From assembly GCA_964384585.1 (NCBI GenBank), contig CAYLME010000179.1:1-6617 (forward strand): 6,617 nucleotides of DNA, written 5' to 3'. The notes below the pieces were generated by a model, which was given only the letters and a program-made list of their open reading frames with translations, did not search any database and was not told where the DNA came from. Position 1 is the stretch's first letter, and every line of letters begins with the position of its first letter. A program made the translations under genes and the position numbers. The DNA is from DASTYK01 sp964384585 (lineage in GTDB: Bacteria > Gemmatimonadota > Gemmatimonadetes > Longimicrobiales > RSA9). This document shows, piece by piece, positions 1 to 6,262 of this stretch.

Positions 1-609
1 CAGGAACGCGAAGGCGTTCAGACGCAGCGCCAGCGCGTAATTGGCGTCCACGGTGCCGGGCGTGGACTGCACCTGGTGGATCGTGCGCCACCAGCGAACG
101 GACATGTAGACGATGGGCACGTTCAGAAAGCCCAGGATGCCGACCGTCGCACTCCAGCGCGCGCGTCGCTCCTCGTCCTCCGTGAATGCACGCAGCGAAA
201 GGTAGCTGATATAGATGAGGAACAGGATCGCCGTCGTCGTCAGACGCGGATCCCACGTCCACCACACACCCCACGTCGGGCGACCCCAGATCGAGCCGAG
301 CGCCAGCGTGAGGCCGGTCAGTACCGTGCCGACCTCCGCGGCCGACGCTGCCGCGAGGTCGTATCTCTCCTGTCGCTTCCACAGGTAGAGCACGCTCGCG
401 CCGAACACGACCGTGAATGCGATGAACGCGATCCACGCGGCCGGCACGTGCACGTACATGATCTTCTGCAGGTTGCCCATGTCGCGTTCGGGGGCCGTGC
501 CGAGATAGCCGAACGCCTGGGCGGCGATGAAGAAAAGCAGCGCGACCACGCCGAATGGCTGGTGCCAGCGCGGTCTGACCGGCAGTGCTGCGGACTCGGT
601 CGAGCTCAT
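1..609 (-). CDS. ccmC: Heme-handling protein CcmC, cytochrome c maturation (partial, C-terminus off the left edge)
   Basis: CcmC is an inner-membrane protein that binds heme on the periplasmic side and passes it to the chaperone CcmE. The first 203 residues are visible and the frame runs open to base 1; the family is usually about 230-250 residues, so roughly 30-45 are missing. The tryptophan-rich WWD motif of heme-handling proteins lies at residues 111-123 (PTWGVWWTWDPRL). Two histidines at family-conserved positions flank it: His54 in MYVHVPAAW and His178 in RWWRTIHQ. Five hydrophobic segments are seen near residues 18-37, 52-77, 94-108, 125-139 and 153-171, and a sixth should follow outside the window. 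The ATG start has GAGGGG four bases upstream and lies one base after the ccmB stop, which indicates translational coupling. The WWD motif also occurs in CcmF, but the short N-terminus and tryptophan spacing fit CcmC. Confidence 0.95.
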   Translation of the reverse strand, partial: MSSTESAALPVRPRWHQPFGVVALLFFIAAQAFGYLGTAPERDMGNLQKIMYVHVPAAWIAFIAFTVVFGASVLYLWKRQERYDLAAASAAEVGTVLTGLTLALGSIWGRPTWGVWWTWDPRLTTTAILFLIYISYLSLRAFTEDEERRARWSATVGILGFLNVPIVYMSVRWWRTIHQVQSTPGTVDANYALALRLNAFAFL

Positions 610-610
610 G

Positions 611-1294
611 TCACCCCTCGATCACGTACTCGAAAGCCAGGAACGACGCGACCAGGAACACCACGTCGAAGGCGACCAGCAGCCGCATCCACGCGCCCGC
701 ATCACCCATGGCGTCGCCTGCCAGGACCGAACCCGTCGCCTCGACTGCGGCGACGAGCAGCGGAATCAGCATCGGGAACAGCAGCAGCGGCAGCAGCACC
801 TCGCGCGCGCGCAACCGGCTCGCCATCGCTGCGTAGAACGTACCCAGCGTCACGAATCCGATCGTGCCGAGGGCAATCACAGCGCCGAGCGGCAGCACGA
901 ACTGTGCGATCGGCAGATCATACAGGAACGCGGCCGTCGGCAGCAGGATCATCTCGACCAGCAGCACAAACGCCAGGTTCGCGAGCAGCTTGCCGACGAA
1001 GATCGAGCGCCGGTCCCCCGGGTACAGCAGCAGCATGTCGAGCGCGCCGTTCTCCAGCTCCTGCTCGTAGCTGCGGTTGAACGACAGTACTCCCGCGAAC
1101 AGCACGGTCAGCCAGATCACGCCGCCCGCCGCCTGCTGCAGCGCCTCGACCTCGGGGCCGAGTGCGAAGCCGAACAGCAGCAGGATGAGCGCGGCCAGGA
1201 AGACGACGGCGTTGAAGTTGGCCTTCGTGCGTCGTTCGGCGGTCGCGTCCTTCCAGGCGATCGCAGCGACCCGGCGTGCTTCGACGCCGATCAT
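611..1294 (-). CDS. ccmB: Heme exporter membrane subunit CcmB
   Basis: CcmB is the membrane subunit of the CcmAB ABC transporter. With CcmC it releases holo-CcmE during cytochrome c maturation in the inner membrane. The protein is 227 residues, close to the usual 220-230. A cytoplasmic N-terminus is followed by six hydrophobic segments near residues 28-46, 58-74, 104-124, 133-155, 166-187 and 204-223. The family-typical stretch SFNRSYEQELENGALDMLLL lies at residues 71-90, after the second segment. I chose the ATG at 1294 because it overlaps the ccmA stop as ATGA, has GAGGG six bases upstream, and begins like other CcmB proteins. An in-frame start 33 bases earlier would add an arginine/glycine-rich extension that lies inside ccmA. 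The gene is read between ccmA and ccmC in one operon. Confidence 0.95.
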   Translation of the reverse strand: MIGVEARRVAAIAWKDATAERRTKANFNAVVFLAALILLLFGFALGPEVEALQQAAGGVIWLTVLFAGVLSFNRSYEQELENGALDMLLLYPGDRRSIFVGKLLANLAFVLLVEMILLPTAAFLYDLPIAQFVLPLGAVIALGTIGFVTLGTFYAAMASRLRAREVLLPLLLFPMLIPLLVAAVEATGSVLAGDAMGDAGAWMRLLVAFDVVFLVASFLAFEYVIEG

Positions 1295-2040
1295 GCGCCG
1301 CCCTCGACTGCCTGCAGCCGGCCCCACGCGGTGTCCTGCTCGGCCGCGATCTCCTGCTGTGTGTCGCGGTCCACCAGCCGCCCGTCCTCGATCCGGACCA
1401 CCCGGTCGATCAGGCCGCGCCCGCGCGCAAGCTCATGCGTGGCGATTACGACGGCGCCGCCCTCACTCGCGATGCGCGCCGCGAACCGGTTCACCAGCTG
1501 GATTCCGTCCACGTCGAAGCTCGCGTACGGCTCGTCCAGCAGCAGCAGCCGCGGCGGCCTGAGCAGTATGCGCGCCAGCGCGAGCCGGCGACGCATGCCC
1601 GCTGAAAAACCGCGCACGCGCTCGTCATGCTCGCCGCCCAGTCCGACCTCCTCGAGCGCCGCGCGGATCACGTGCTGCTCCGCGCGCCGGCCGTACATCC
1701 GCAATGCGAACGAGAGGTTCTCGGCGGCCGTCAGGTCCTCGTACAGTCCGGCATGATGCGCCAGGATGCCGACCGCATCGCGCACACCGGCCGCATCACG
1801 CACCAGGTCATGCCCGAACACGCGACCCGTGCCGCGGGTCGGCCGGATCGCGGTCGTGACCAGCCGTAACAGCGTCGTCTTGCCGGAGCCGTTGCGGCCC
1901 GTGAGGGCAAGGACGGCACCAGGCTCGAGCCGCAGGCTGATGCCCCGCAGCACCCAGCGCGTGCCGAAGCGCCGCACGACGCCGTCGAGCTCGAGTGCGG
2001 CCGGATCGGCCGCGAGTGCCTGGTGACGTCCTTCACTCAC
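1291..2040 (-). CDS. ccmA: Heme exporter ATP-binding subunit CcmA
   Basis: CcmA is the cytoplasmic ATPase of the CcmAB(C) complex; ATP hydrolysis is used to release heme-loaded CcmE from CcmC. With the start chosen here the protein is 249 residues. Visible motifs are Walker A GRNGSGKTT (48-56), a Q-loop region AHHAGLYEDLTAAENL (94-109) in which His replaces the usual Gln, signature FSAGM (145-149), Walker B RLLLLDE (164-170), D-loop SFD (174-176) and switch His202 in ATHE. The Q-loop and signature variants are common in CcmA-like ATPases. I chose the GTG at 2040 because AAGGGG lies nine bases upstream. An in-frame TTG at 2064 has no ribosome site and falls at the predicted transcription start. 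The family assignment rests on the motifs plus the adjacent ccmB and ccmC; alone it could pass for another small ABC ATPase. Confidence 0.92.
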   Translation of the reverse strand: MSEGRHQALAADPAALELDGVVRRFGTRWVLRGISLRLEPGAVLALTGRNGSGKTTLLRLVTTAIRPTRGTGRVFGHDLVRDAAGVRDAVGILAHHAGLYEDLTAAENLSFALRMYGRRAEQHVIRAALEEVGLGGEHDERVRGFSAGMRRRLALARILLRPPRLLLLDEPYASFDVDGIQLVNRFAARIASEGGAVVIATHELARGRGLIDRVVRIEDGRLVDRDTQQEIAAEQDTAWGRLQAVEGGA

Positions 2041-2049
2041 GCTGGTCAA

Positions 2050-2055
2050 CCCCTT
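2050..2055 (-). promoter_or_regulatory. Ribosome binding site deciding the ccmA start
   Basis: AAGGGG on the minus strand lies nine bases before the GTG at 2040. No comparable purine run precedes the in-frame TTG at 2064, so this site favours the shorter ccmA protein. Confidence 0.6.
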
Positions 2056-2070
2056 GAACGACAAGGATAT

Positions 2071-2099
2071 ATCATAGCTGACCCAAGCCAGCTTCCCAA
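2071..2099 (-). promoter_or_regulatory. Probable sigma70-type promoter for ccmABC
   Basis: On the minus strand TTGGGA (2099-2094) and TATGAT (2076-2071) are separated by exactly 17 bp. They match the -35 and -10 consensus at 4 and 5 of 6 positions. Transcription should begin near 2064, giving a leader of about 24 bases before the GTG start. The pntB stop ends only 16 bases upstream of the -35 box, so ccmABC appears to have its own promoter despite the tight spacing. This is a sequence match only. Confidence 0.6.
2076..2093. promoter_or_regulatory. Inverted repeat inside the ccmA promoter spacer, possible operator
   Basis: AGCTG (2076-2080) and CAGCT (2089-2093) form a perfect 5-bp inverted repeat with an 8-bp gap. 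It fills the region between the predicted -35 and -10 boxes and touches the -10. A dimeric regulator bound here would block the promoter. A repeat this short can arise by chance and I recognise no known binding motif. Confidence 0.25.
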
Positions 2100-2114
2100 C
2101 CCCTTGCGCCCGGC

Positions 2115-3527
2115 CTAGACCCCGCTCTTCAGCTCGGTGACGAGCGCCGTCAGCGACTTGCGCGCATCGCCGAACAGCATGCGCGTGTTGTCGTTGAAGA
2201 AAAGCTCGTTCTCGATCCCGGCGAAGCCCGGGTTCATGCTGCGCTTCAGCACGATCACGGTCCCGGCCTTGTCGGCATCGAGGATCGGCATCCCGTAGAT
2301 CGGGCTGCTCTGATCGTGCCGTGCCGCCGGGTTGACCACGTCATTCGCGCCGATCACGACTGCAACGTCCGTGCGCTCGAACTCCGGGTTGATCGTGTCC
2401 ATCTCGACCAGCTGCGGGTACGGCACGTTCGCTTCCGCGAGCAGCACGTTCATGTGGCCCGGCATGCGGCCGGCCACCGGGTGGATCGCGTACTTCACCT
2501 CGACGCCGCGGCTCTCGAGCAGCTCCGCCAGCTCACGGACCTGGTGCTGCGCCTGCGAGACGGCCAGGCCGTACCCCGGCACGAAGATCACCGAGCGAGC
2601 GTAGCCGAGCAGGACGGCTGCGTCTTCGGGCGTGAGCGAACGGACTTCCTTGCCGTCCTGTCGCGCACCGCTCGTCGCCGTGACCTGGCTGCCGAATGCG
2701 CTGAAAAGCACGTTCGCGAGCGAGCGGTTCATCGCACGGCACATGATCTGGGTCAGGATGATGCCGCTCGCACCGACCAGCGCACCGCTCACGATGAGCA
2801 CGTTGTTGTCGAGCACGAAGCCCGTCATGCCCGCTGCGATTCCGGAGAACGAGTTCAGCAGCGAGATCACGACCGGCATGTCTGCACCGCCGATCGGCAG
2901 AACGAACATCACGCCGATCGCGAGCGCGACCACGGTCAGCACCACGAACCAGGACAGATTCGCATCGGCTGCCACCAGCCACCCGGCCAGCAGGAGCGCG
3001 CCGCCGAAGACGATCGCACTGACGAACTTCTGGCCGGGATACGTGATCGGCCGTCCGGTCATCACCTCCTGCAGCTTCGCCCAGGCGATCATGCTGCCGG
3101 ACAACGTCAGGCCGCCGATCAGCACCGACAGCATGATCGTGGTCTGCACGTCGTAGGACGGGCTGATCGCGCCCTCGGCGAAACGCAGGTACTCGTCGCT
3201 GGCGACGAGTGCCGAAGCCGCGCCGCCGAATCCGTTCAGCAGCGCCACCATCTGCGGCATCGCCGTCATCTCGACCGTGCGCGCGAGGAACACGCCGATG
3301 CCGGCGCCAAGCACCAGGCCGACCAGGATCCAGCTGAAGCTGACGATCTCCCAGCTCAGCAGCGTCGCGACCACGGCGACGAGCATGCCGATCGCAGCAT
3401 AGAGGTTGCCGCGCCGCGCGGTGGCCGCCGACGACAGGCCCTTGAGCCCGATGATGAAGAGGACGGCAGCGACCAGGTATGCCGAATTGATCAGGAGGTT
3501 CAGGCCCTCCGATGGCGCGCCGTTCAT
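2115..3527 (-). CDS. pntB: NAD(P) transhydrogenase beta subunit PntB
   Basis: PntB supplies most of the proton channel and the NADP(H)-binding domain III of the transhydrogenase, which uses the proton-motive force to make NADPH from NADH. The protein is 470 residues, normal for the family. Hydrophobic segments run from about residue 12 to 262. The conserved membrane stretch GADMPVVISLLNSF (214-227) carries Asp216 and Asn225, which match channel residues studied in the E. coli enzyme. Domain III shows GYGLAVSQAQH (318-328), VAGRMPGHMN (351-360), the NADP-loop sequence GANDVVNPAA (393-402) and KRSMNPGFAGIEN (428-440). In MPQMVALLNGF (90-100), Asn98 appears to sit where E. coli has the studied His91; this is from memory of that sequence. 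The ATG overlaps the pntAB stop as ATGA, and GGAGGAG lies five bases upstream. Confidence 0.97.
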   Translation of the reverse strand: MNGAPSEGLNLLINSAYLVAAVLFIIGLKGLSSAATARRGNLYAAIGMLVAVVATLLSWEIVSFSWILVGLVLGAGIGVFLARTVEMTAMPQMVALLNGFGGAASALVASDEYLRFAEGAISPSYDVQTTIMLSVLIGGLTLSGSMIAWAKLQEVMTGRPITYPGQKFVSAIVFGGALLLAGWLVAADANLSWFVVLTVVALAIGVMFVLPIGGADMPVVISLLNSFSGIAAGMTGFVLDNNVLIVSGALVGASGIILTQIMCRAMNRSLANVLFSAFGSQVTATSGARQDGKEVRSLTPEDAAVLLGYARSVIFVPGYGLAVSQAQHQVRELAELLESRGVEVKYAIHPVAGRMPGHMNVLLAEANVPYPQLVEMDTINPEFERTDVAVVIGANDVVNPAARHDQSSPIYGMPILDADKAGTVIVLKRSMNPGFAGIENELFFNDNTRMLFGDARKSLTALVTELKSGV

Positions 3528-3820
3528 CGCTGCTCCTCCGGGCGCCGGCGGAACATCTGCAGCATCCGGTCAGTGACCAGGAAGCCGCCCACCACGTTGA
3601 CGGTCGCCAGCACGATCGCGAGCACACCGAGCGCGATGGATAGCGTGGACTCCACACGGCCCGCCACGATGAGCGCACCGACAATCGTAATTCCACTGAT
3701 TGCGTTCGAGCCCGACATGAGCGGCGTGTGGAGCATCTGCGGCACCTTGCCGATCACTTCGAAGCCCACGAAAATCGCGAGCACGAACACATACAGGGAC
3801 ATCAGCAGCGCCTCACCCAC
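3524..3820 (-). CDS. pntAB: NAD(P) transhydrogenase small membrane subunit (alpha part 2)
   Basis: This 98-residue protein supplies the membrane part of the alpha subunit in three-polypeptide transhydrogenases, as in Rhodospirillum rubrum; in E. coli the same segment is fused to the end of PntA. Three hydrophobic helices lie near residues 5-23, 40-54 and 57-81. Family motifs are HTPLMSGSNAISG (31-43) and NVVGGF (75-80), and the tail RRRPEEQR is charged. I chose the GTG at 3820 because a perfect AGGAGG lies six bases upstream. It overlaps the end of pntAA by eight bases, which suggests coupled translation. An in-frame ATG at 3802 would shorten the protein by six residues and lacks so good a site. 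Upstream extension in this frame to 3922 runs through pntAA and looks non-coding. Confidence 0.95.
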   Translation of the reverse strand: MGEALLMSLYVFVLAIFVGFEVIGKVPQMLHTPLMSGSNAISGITIVGALIVAGRVESTLSIALGVLAIVLATVNVVGGFLVTDRMLQMFRRRPEEQR

Positions 3821-4958
3821 GGGCAGCCTCCTGCGGCTGGGGCCGGCCGAGGACGACCTCGCCGGCGTGTGTAACCAGCGCACCTCGCGTGATCTCGTCG
3901 TCGAGATCGAGCGCGAGCGCACCTTCCTTGATCAGGTGCTTGAGCAGCGTCGTGACGTTGCGGGAATACATCTGGCTGGCGTGGAGCGGAACCGTGCTGA
4001 CGAGGTTGACGGGGCCGAGCACGCGTACCCCCCCGTGCACGACCTCCTCTCCGGCACGCGTCAGCTCGCAGTTGCCGCCACTCTCGGCGGCGAGATCGAC
4101 CACGACCGAGCCCGGCCGCATCGCCTCGACCATCGATGTCGGGATCAGACGTGGTGCGGGTCGCCCCGGCACCTGCGCCGTCGTGATCACGACGTCCGCA
4201 TCGCCGACGAGCTTCTGCAGGTGGGCGGCCGCCTTCTGCTTCGCCGCCTCGTCCAGCTCCTTCGCGTAGCCGCCGGCCCCGACTGCCTCCTCCATGGCCA
4301 TGCCGACCCACTGCGCGCCGAGCGACTCGACCTGTTCCTTCACCGCAGGCCGGATGTCATAGCCCTGTACGACCGCGCCGAGACGGCGCGCCGTCGCGAT
4401 CGCCTGCAGTCCGGCGACGCCGGCACCCAGCACGAGCACGCGCGCCGGAGCGATCGTGCCCGCGGCGGTCATGAGCATCGGGAACATCTTGCCGAGCGAT
4501 GTCGCACCGAGCAGTGCCGCCTTGTAGCCGGCAATCGTTGCCTGTGACGAGAGCGCGTCCATCGACTGGGCGCGCGTGATGCGCGGGATCAGCTCCATCG
4601 AAAACGATGTGACCTGGCCCGCGGCGAGTGCCTCGACCAGGTCCTTGCGCTGCAGCGGATTCAGAAATCCGATGAGTGCGGCGCCCTCGCGCATCCCCGC
4701 GACGTCGCTGCCGGCTCCCTGGAACGACGGAGCGCCGACCATCGCGACCAGGTCCGCTTCGCGGAGCACGGCCGCCCGATCGGCGCCCAGTTCTGCGCCC
4801 GCCGCGGTGTACTGGCTGTCCGGGAAGCCGGCCTCCACGCCGGCGCCGGGCTCCACGACGACTGTCACACCATCCGCAGCAAGCTTCGACACGCTCTCCG
4901 GCACCAGCGCCACGCGCCGCTCCGGACCGACTGCCTCCTTCAGCACACCGACCTTCAT
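3813..4958 (-). CDS. pntAA: NAD(P) transhydrogenase alpha subunit part 1, NAD(H)-binding domain I
   Basis: PntAA is the peripheral cytoplasmic domain I that binds NAD(H) and exchanges hydride with NADP(H) on PntB. It is 381 residues and has no membrane helices, as expected where the alpha subunit is split in two. It resembles alanine dehydrogenase: the N-terminus MKVGVLKEAVGPERRVALVP (1-20) is typical of both families. The RITRAQSMD stretch (126-134) carries Arg126, Gln131 and Asp134, spaced as the RQD loop that contacts nucleotide in the R. rubrum enzyme. The Rossmann loop is GAGVAG (178-183), followed by GYDIRP with Asp201 as the likely NAD ribose ligand. The RQD loop and the following pntAB and pntB genes exclude alanine dehydrogenase. 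The ATG has GGGAG five bases upstream. It is the first gene of the pnt operon; I see no convincing promoter in the 167 bases before it. Confidence 0.97.
   Translation of the reverse strand: MKVGVLKEAVGPERRVALVPESVSKLAADGVTVVVEPGAGVEAGFPDSQYTAAGAELGADRAAVLREADLVAMVGAPSFQGAGSDVAGMREGAALIGFLNPLQRKDLVEALAAGQVTSFSMELIPRITRAQSMDALSSQATIAGYKAALLGATSLGKMFPMLMTAAGTIAPARVLVLGAGVAGLQAIATARRLGAVVQGYDIRPAVKEQVESLGAQWVGMAMEEAVGAGGYAKELDEAAKQKAAAHLQKLVGDADVVITTAQVPGRPAPRLIPTSMVEAMRPGSVVVDLAAESGGNCELTRAGEEVVHGGVRVLGPVNLVSTVPLHASQMYSRNVTTLLKHLIKEGALALDLDDEITRGALVTHAGEVVLGRPQPQEAARG
3827..3832 (-). promoter_or_regulatory. Strong ribosome binding site deciding the pntAB GTG start
   Basis: A perfect AGGAGG lies on the minus strand inside the last codons of pntAA, six bases before the GTG at 3820. 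Its strength and spacing support GTG over the ATG at 3802. Confidence 0.75.
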
Positions 4959-5015
4959 GAACGCTCCCGGGTTCGTGGATGGCGGTTATCCCGCGTTTCC
5001 GACCATGGAGAAGCT

Positions 5016-5049
5016 ATTCGCACCTCCCGGTCCGGAGTGTCGGGCGAAT
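5016..5049. repeat. Dyad upstream of pntAA
   Basis: ATTCGC (5016-5021) and GCGAAT (5044-5049) are perfect inverted copies. A smaller pair, CTCC (5024-5027) and GGAG (5034-5037), is nested between them. The dyad lies 58-91 bases before the pntAA start, where a promoter or leader element is expected. It could be an operator, a leader hairpin or chance; no regulator motif is recognised. Confidence 0.25.
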
Positions 5050-5084
5050 GAGGAAACATCGTTGCGACCTGCCGACGTGCGGGT

Positions 5085-5111
5085 GGGGATTCCGCCTACA
5101 GCGGAATCCCC
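5085..5111 (-). terminator. Hairpin after the PD40 lipoprotein gene, probable terminator
   Basis: GGGGATTCCGC (5085-5095) and GCGGAATCCCC (5101-5111) form a perfect 11-bp stem with a 5-base loop. It starts 14 bases past the lipoprotein stop codon. No T-run follows on the minus strand, so it is not a classic intrinsic terminator. It may still stop or pause polymerase, or protect the 3' end of the message, and it would separate this gene from pntAA on the same strand. Confidence 0.55.
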
Positions 5112-5125
5112 CGCTCCCGACGGAC

Positions 5126-6211
5126 TCATTCCACCCAGTCGGCGAGGAAGACGTTCGTGTCGCCCTCCTGCGCTGCCCCGCGATTGGACGCGAAGACGAG
5201 CATGCTGCCGTCCGGGCTGAACATCGGGAAGCCGTCGAAATCCGGACTCGTCGTTACGCGCTCGAGCCCCGTGCCGTCCACGTTGATCAGATACAGGTCG
5301 AAGTCGCGGCCCGACGGGTCGTGCATGTTGGAGCTGAAGATGATCTGGCGGCCGTTCGGGTGCGGAAACGGCGCGAAGTTCGCCGCGCCATTGGCGGTCA
5401 GACGGCGCTGGTTCGTGCCGTCCGCGTTCATGATGTAGATGTCGAGAACGCCCGGACGGATCAGGTCCGCCTCGAGCAGTGTCTGGTAGTCCGCGAGCTC
5501 CTCGTCCGTTTCCGGATGCCGGGCCCGGTAGACGATCTGTGTGCCGTCCGCAGTGAAGAACGCGCCGCCGTCGTAGCCGGGCGTATTCGTCAGGCGCATG
5601 ACGTTCGAGCCGTCGGGATCCATCGTGTAGATTTCGAGGTCGCCGTCACGATCGGACGTGAAGACGATCTTCGAACCGTCGGGTGAGATCGTCGCTTCGG
5701 CGTCGTAGCCGGGCTCGTGCGTGATCTGCGTGAGATTCGTGCCGTCCGCATTTGCGACATATACGTCGTAGCCGAACAGACCCCAGACGTAGCCGCGGCT
5801 GCGATCCGGCGGTTCCGGGCACGCTGCGTCGATGTGGTGGGTAGAACTGAAGACGACGCGGTCGCCCGACGGGAAGAAGTATGCGCATGTCGTACGACCT
5901 TCGCCGTTCGAGACGCGTCGTACATTCGTGCCGTCCAGGTCCATCGTGAAGATCTGGTCGCATGCTGCGACACCTTCGCGTGTCATCTGGAAGACGAGGC
6001 GCTGGCCGTCTGCGGAGAAGTACGCCTCGGCGTTCTCGCCGGCGAATGTGAGCTGGCGGAGGTTGCGCAGGCGTGGCTCGTCGCTCGACTCCGGGTACGG
6101 CGTTGCTCCCTGGCTCTCGATTTCGAGAACGGGTGAGCTCTCCTGTCGCTCAGCAGCACAGCCTGCGACGAGCAGCGCAAGCAGTGCGGCGACTGTATTT
6201 CGCATGTTCAT
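5126..6211 (-). CDS. PD40/TolB-like beta-propeller lipoprotein
   Basis: This is a 361-residue exported protein. Its N-terminus is a lipoprotein signal peptide with lipobox LVAGC, so Cys18 should be lipidated and hold the protein in the periplasm or outer membrane. The rest is a beta-propeller built of PD40 repeats. FSPDG-like strands occur at 65-74, 112-123, 175-190, 219-231, 283-295 and 331-345. Turns of the NADGTN type occur at 91-96, 154-159, 198-203, 262-267 and 310-315. A longer loop with Cys131 (about 124-148) interrupts the second blade. Cys84 and Cys109 could form a disulfide. No enzyme motif is visible. True TolB has an N-terminal domain before the propeller and pal/tol neighbours, both absent here, so I do not call it tolB. 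I chose the ATG at 6211 because the signal peptide then has normal length; the ATG at 6235 lies within the predicted promoter spacer, and another at 6205 is possible. Confidence 0.88.
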   Translation of the reverse strand: MNMRNTVAALLALLVAGCAAERQESSPVLEIESQGATPYPESSDEPRLRNLRQLTFAGENAEAYFSADGQRLVFQMTREGVAACDQIFTMDLDGTNVRRVSNGEGRTTCAYFFPSGDRVVFSSTHHIDAACPEPPDRSRGYVWGLFGYDVYVANADGTNLTQITHEPGYDAEATISPDGSKIVFTSDRDGDLEIYTMDPDGSNVMRLTNTPGYDGGAFFTADGTQIVYRARHPETDEELADYQTLLEADLIRPGVLDIYIMNADGTNQRRLTANGAANFAPFPHPNGRQIIFSSNMHDPSGRDFDLYLINVDGTGLERVTTSPDFDGFPMFSPDGSMLVFASNRGAAQEGDTNVFLADWVE

Positions 6212-6216
6212 GGCGG

Positions 6217-6222
6217 TAGAAT
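6217..6222 (+). promoter_or_regulatory. Probable -10 element for the M28-like peptidase gene
   Basis: TAGAAT matches the -10 consensus at 5 of 6 positions. It predicts a start near 6229 and a leader of about 34 bases containing the peptidase ribosome site. No good -35 box is found 16-18 bp upstream. The element overlaps the opposite-strand -10 box of the lipoprotein gene. Confidence 0.4.
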
Positions 6223-6247
6223 AGGTGCATACCATGCGGTGCGTCCA
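6218..6247 (-). promoter_or_regulatory. Probable promoter for the PD40 lipoprotein, leaderless start
   Basis: On the minus strand TGGACG (6247-6242) and TATTCT (6223-6218) are 18 bp apart, each matching consensus at 4 of 6 positions. The expected transcription start, seven bases past the -10 box, is 6211, the A of the chosen ATG. No ribosome binding site precedes that ATG, which agrees with a leaderless message. Confidence 0.45.
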
Positions 6248-6250
6248 CCC

Positions 6251-6257
6251 GAGGAGG
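6251..6257 (+). promoter_or_regulatory. Ribosome binding site of the M28-like peptidase gene
   Basis: GAGGAGG lies five bases before the ATG at 6263 and fixes the start. It adjoins the predicted -35 box (6242-6247) of the divergent lipoprotein promoter. Confidence 0.75.
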
Positions 6258-6262
6258 ACCTG

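Noticed and set aside
1292..1327. Longer start for ccmB at 1327
   Set aside because: The extra 11 residues lie inside ccmA and do not resemble CcmB. The ATG at 1294 has the ATGA overlap and a ribosome site.
76..1756. Long overlapping plus-strand open frames (76-1080, 527-1756, 1077-1562) opposite ccmC, ccmB and ccmA
   Set aside because: They have low-complexity Arg/Ala/Pro/Gln-rich translations and no recognisable motif, and they lie opposite well-conserved ccm genes. They are GC-driven shadows.
2533..3696. A 387-codon minus-strand frame overlapping pntB and pntAB
   Set aside because: It is a frame-shifted reading of pntB with an Arg-rich translation and no domain; the true frame carries all the family motifs.
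2316..4547. A 743-codon open frame on the plus strand, antisense to the pnt genes
   Set aside because: Its translation is rich in Arg, His, Asp and Gln with no domain, and it lies opposite three clear pnt genes. High GC at third positions keeps this antisense frame free of stops.
4979..5686. A 235-codon plus-strand frame opposite the 3' half of the lipoprotein gene
   Set aside because: The translation is dominated by Arg, Val and Asp from the reverse complement of propeller repeats. It has no recognisable domain.
5129..6070. Periodic DNA similarity within the lipoprotein gene as a possible repeat array or CRISPR
   Set aside because: The periodicity reflects protein-level propeller repeats (SPDG and DGTN motifs). 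Spacing and sequence vary and the frame is intact.
5126..6211. Calling the PD40 protein TolB of the Tol-Pal system
   Set aside because: It is a predicted lipoprotein, lacks the N-terminal TolB domain and has no tol, pal or ybgF neighbours in the window.
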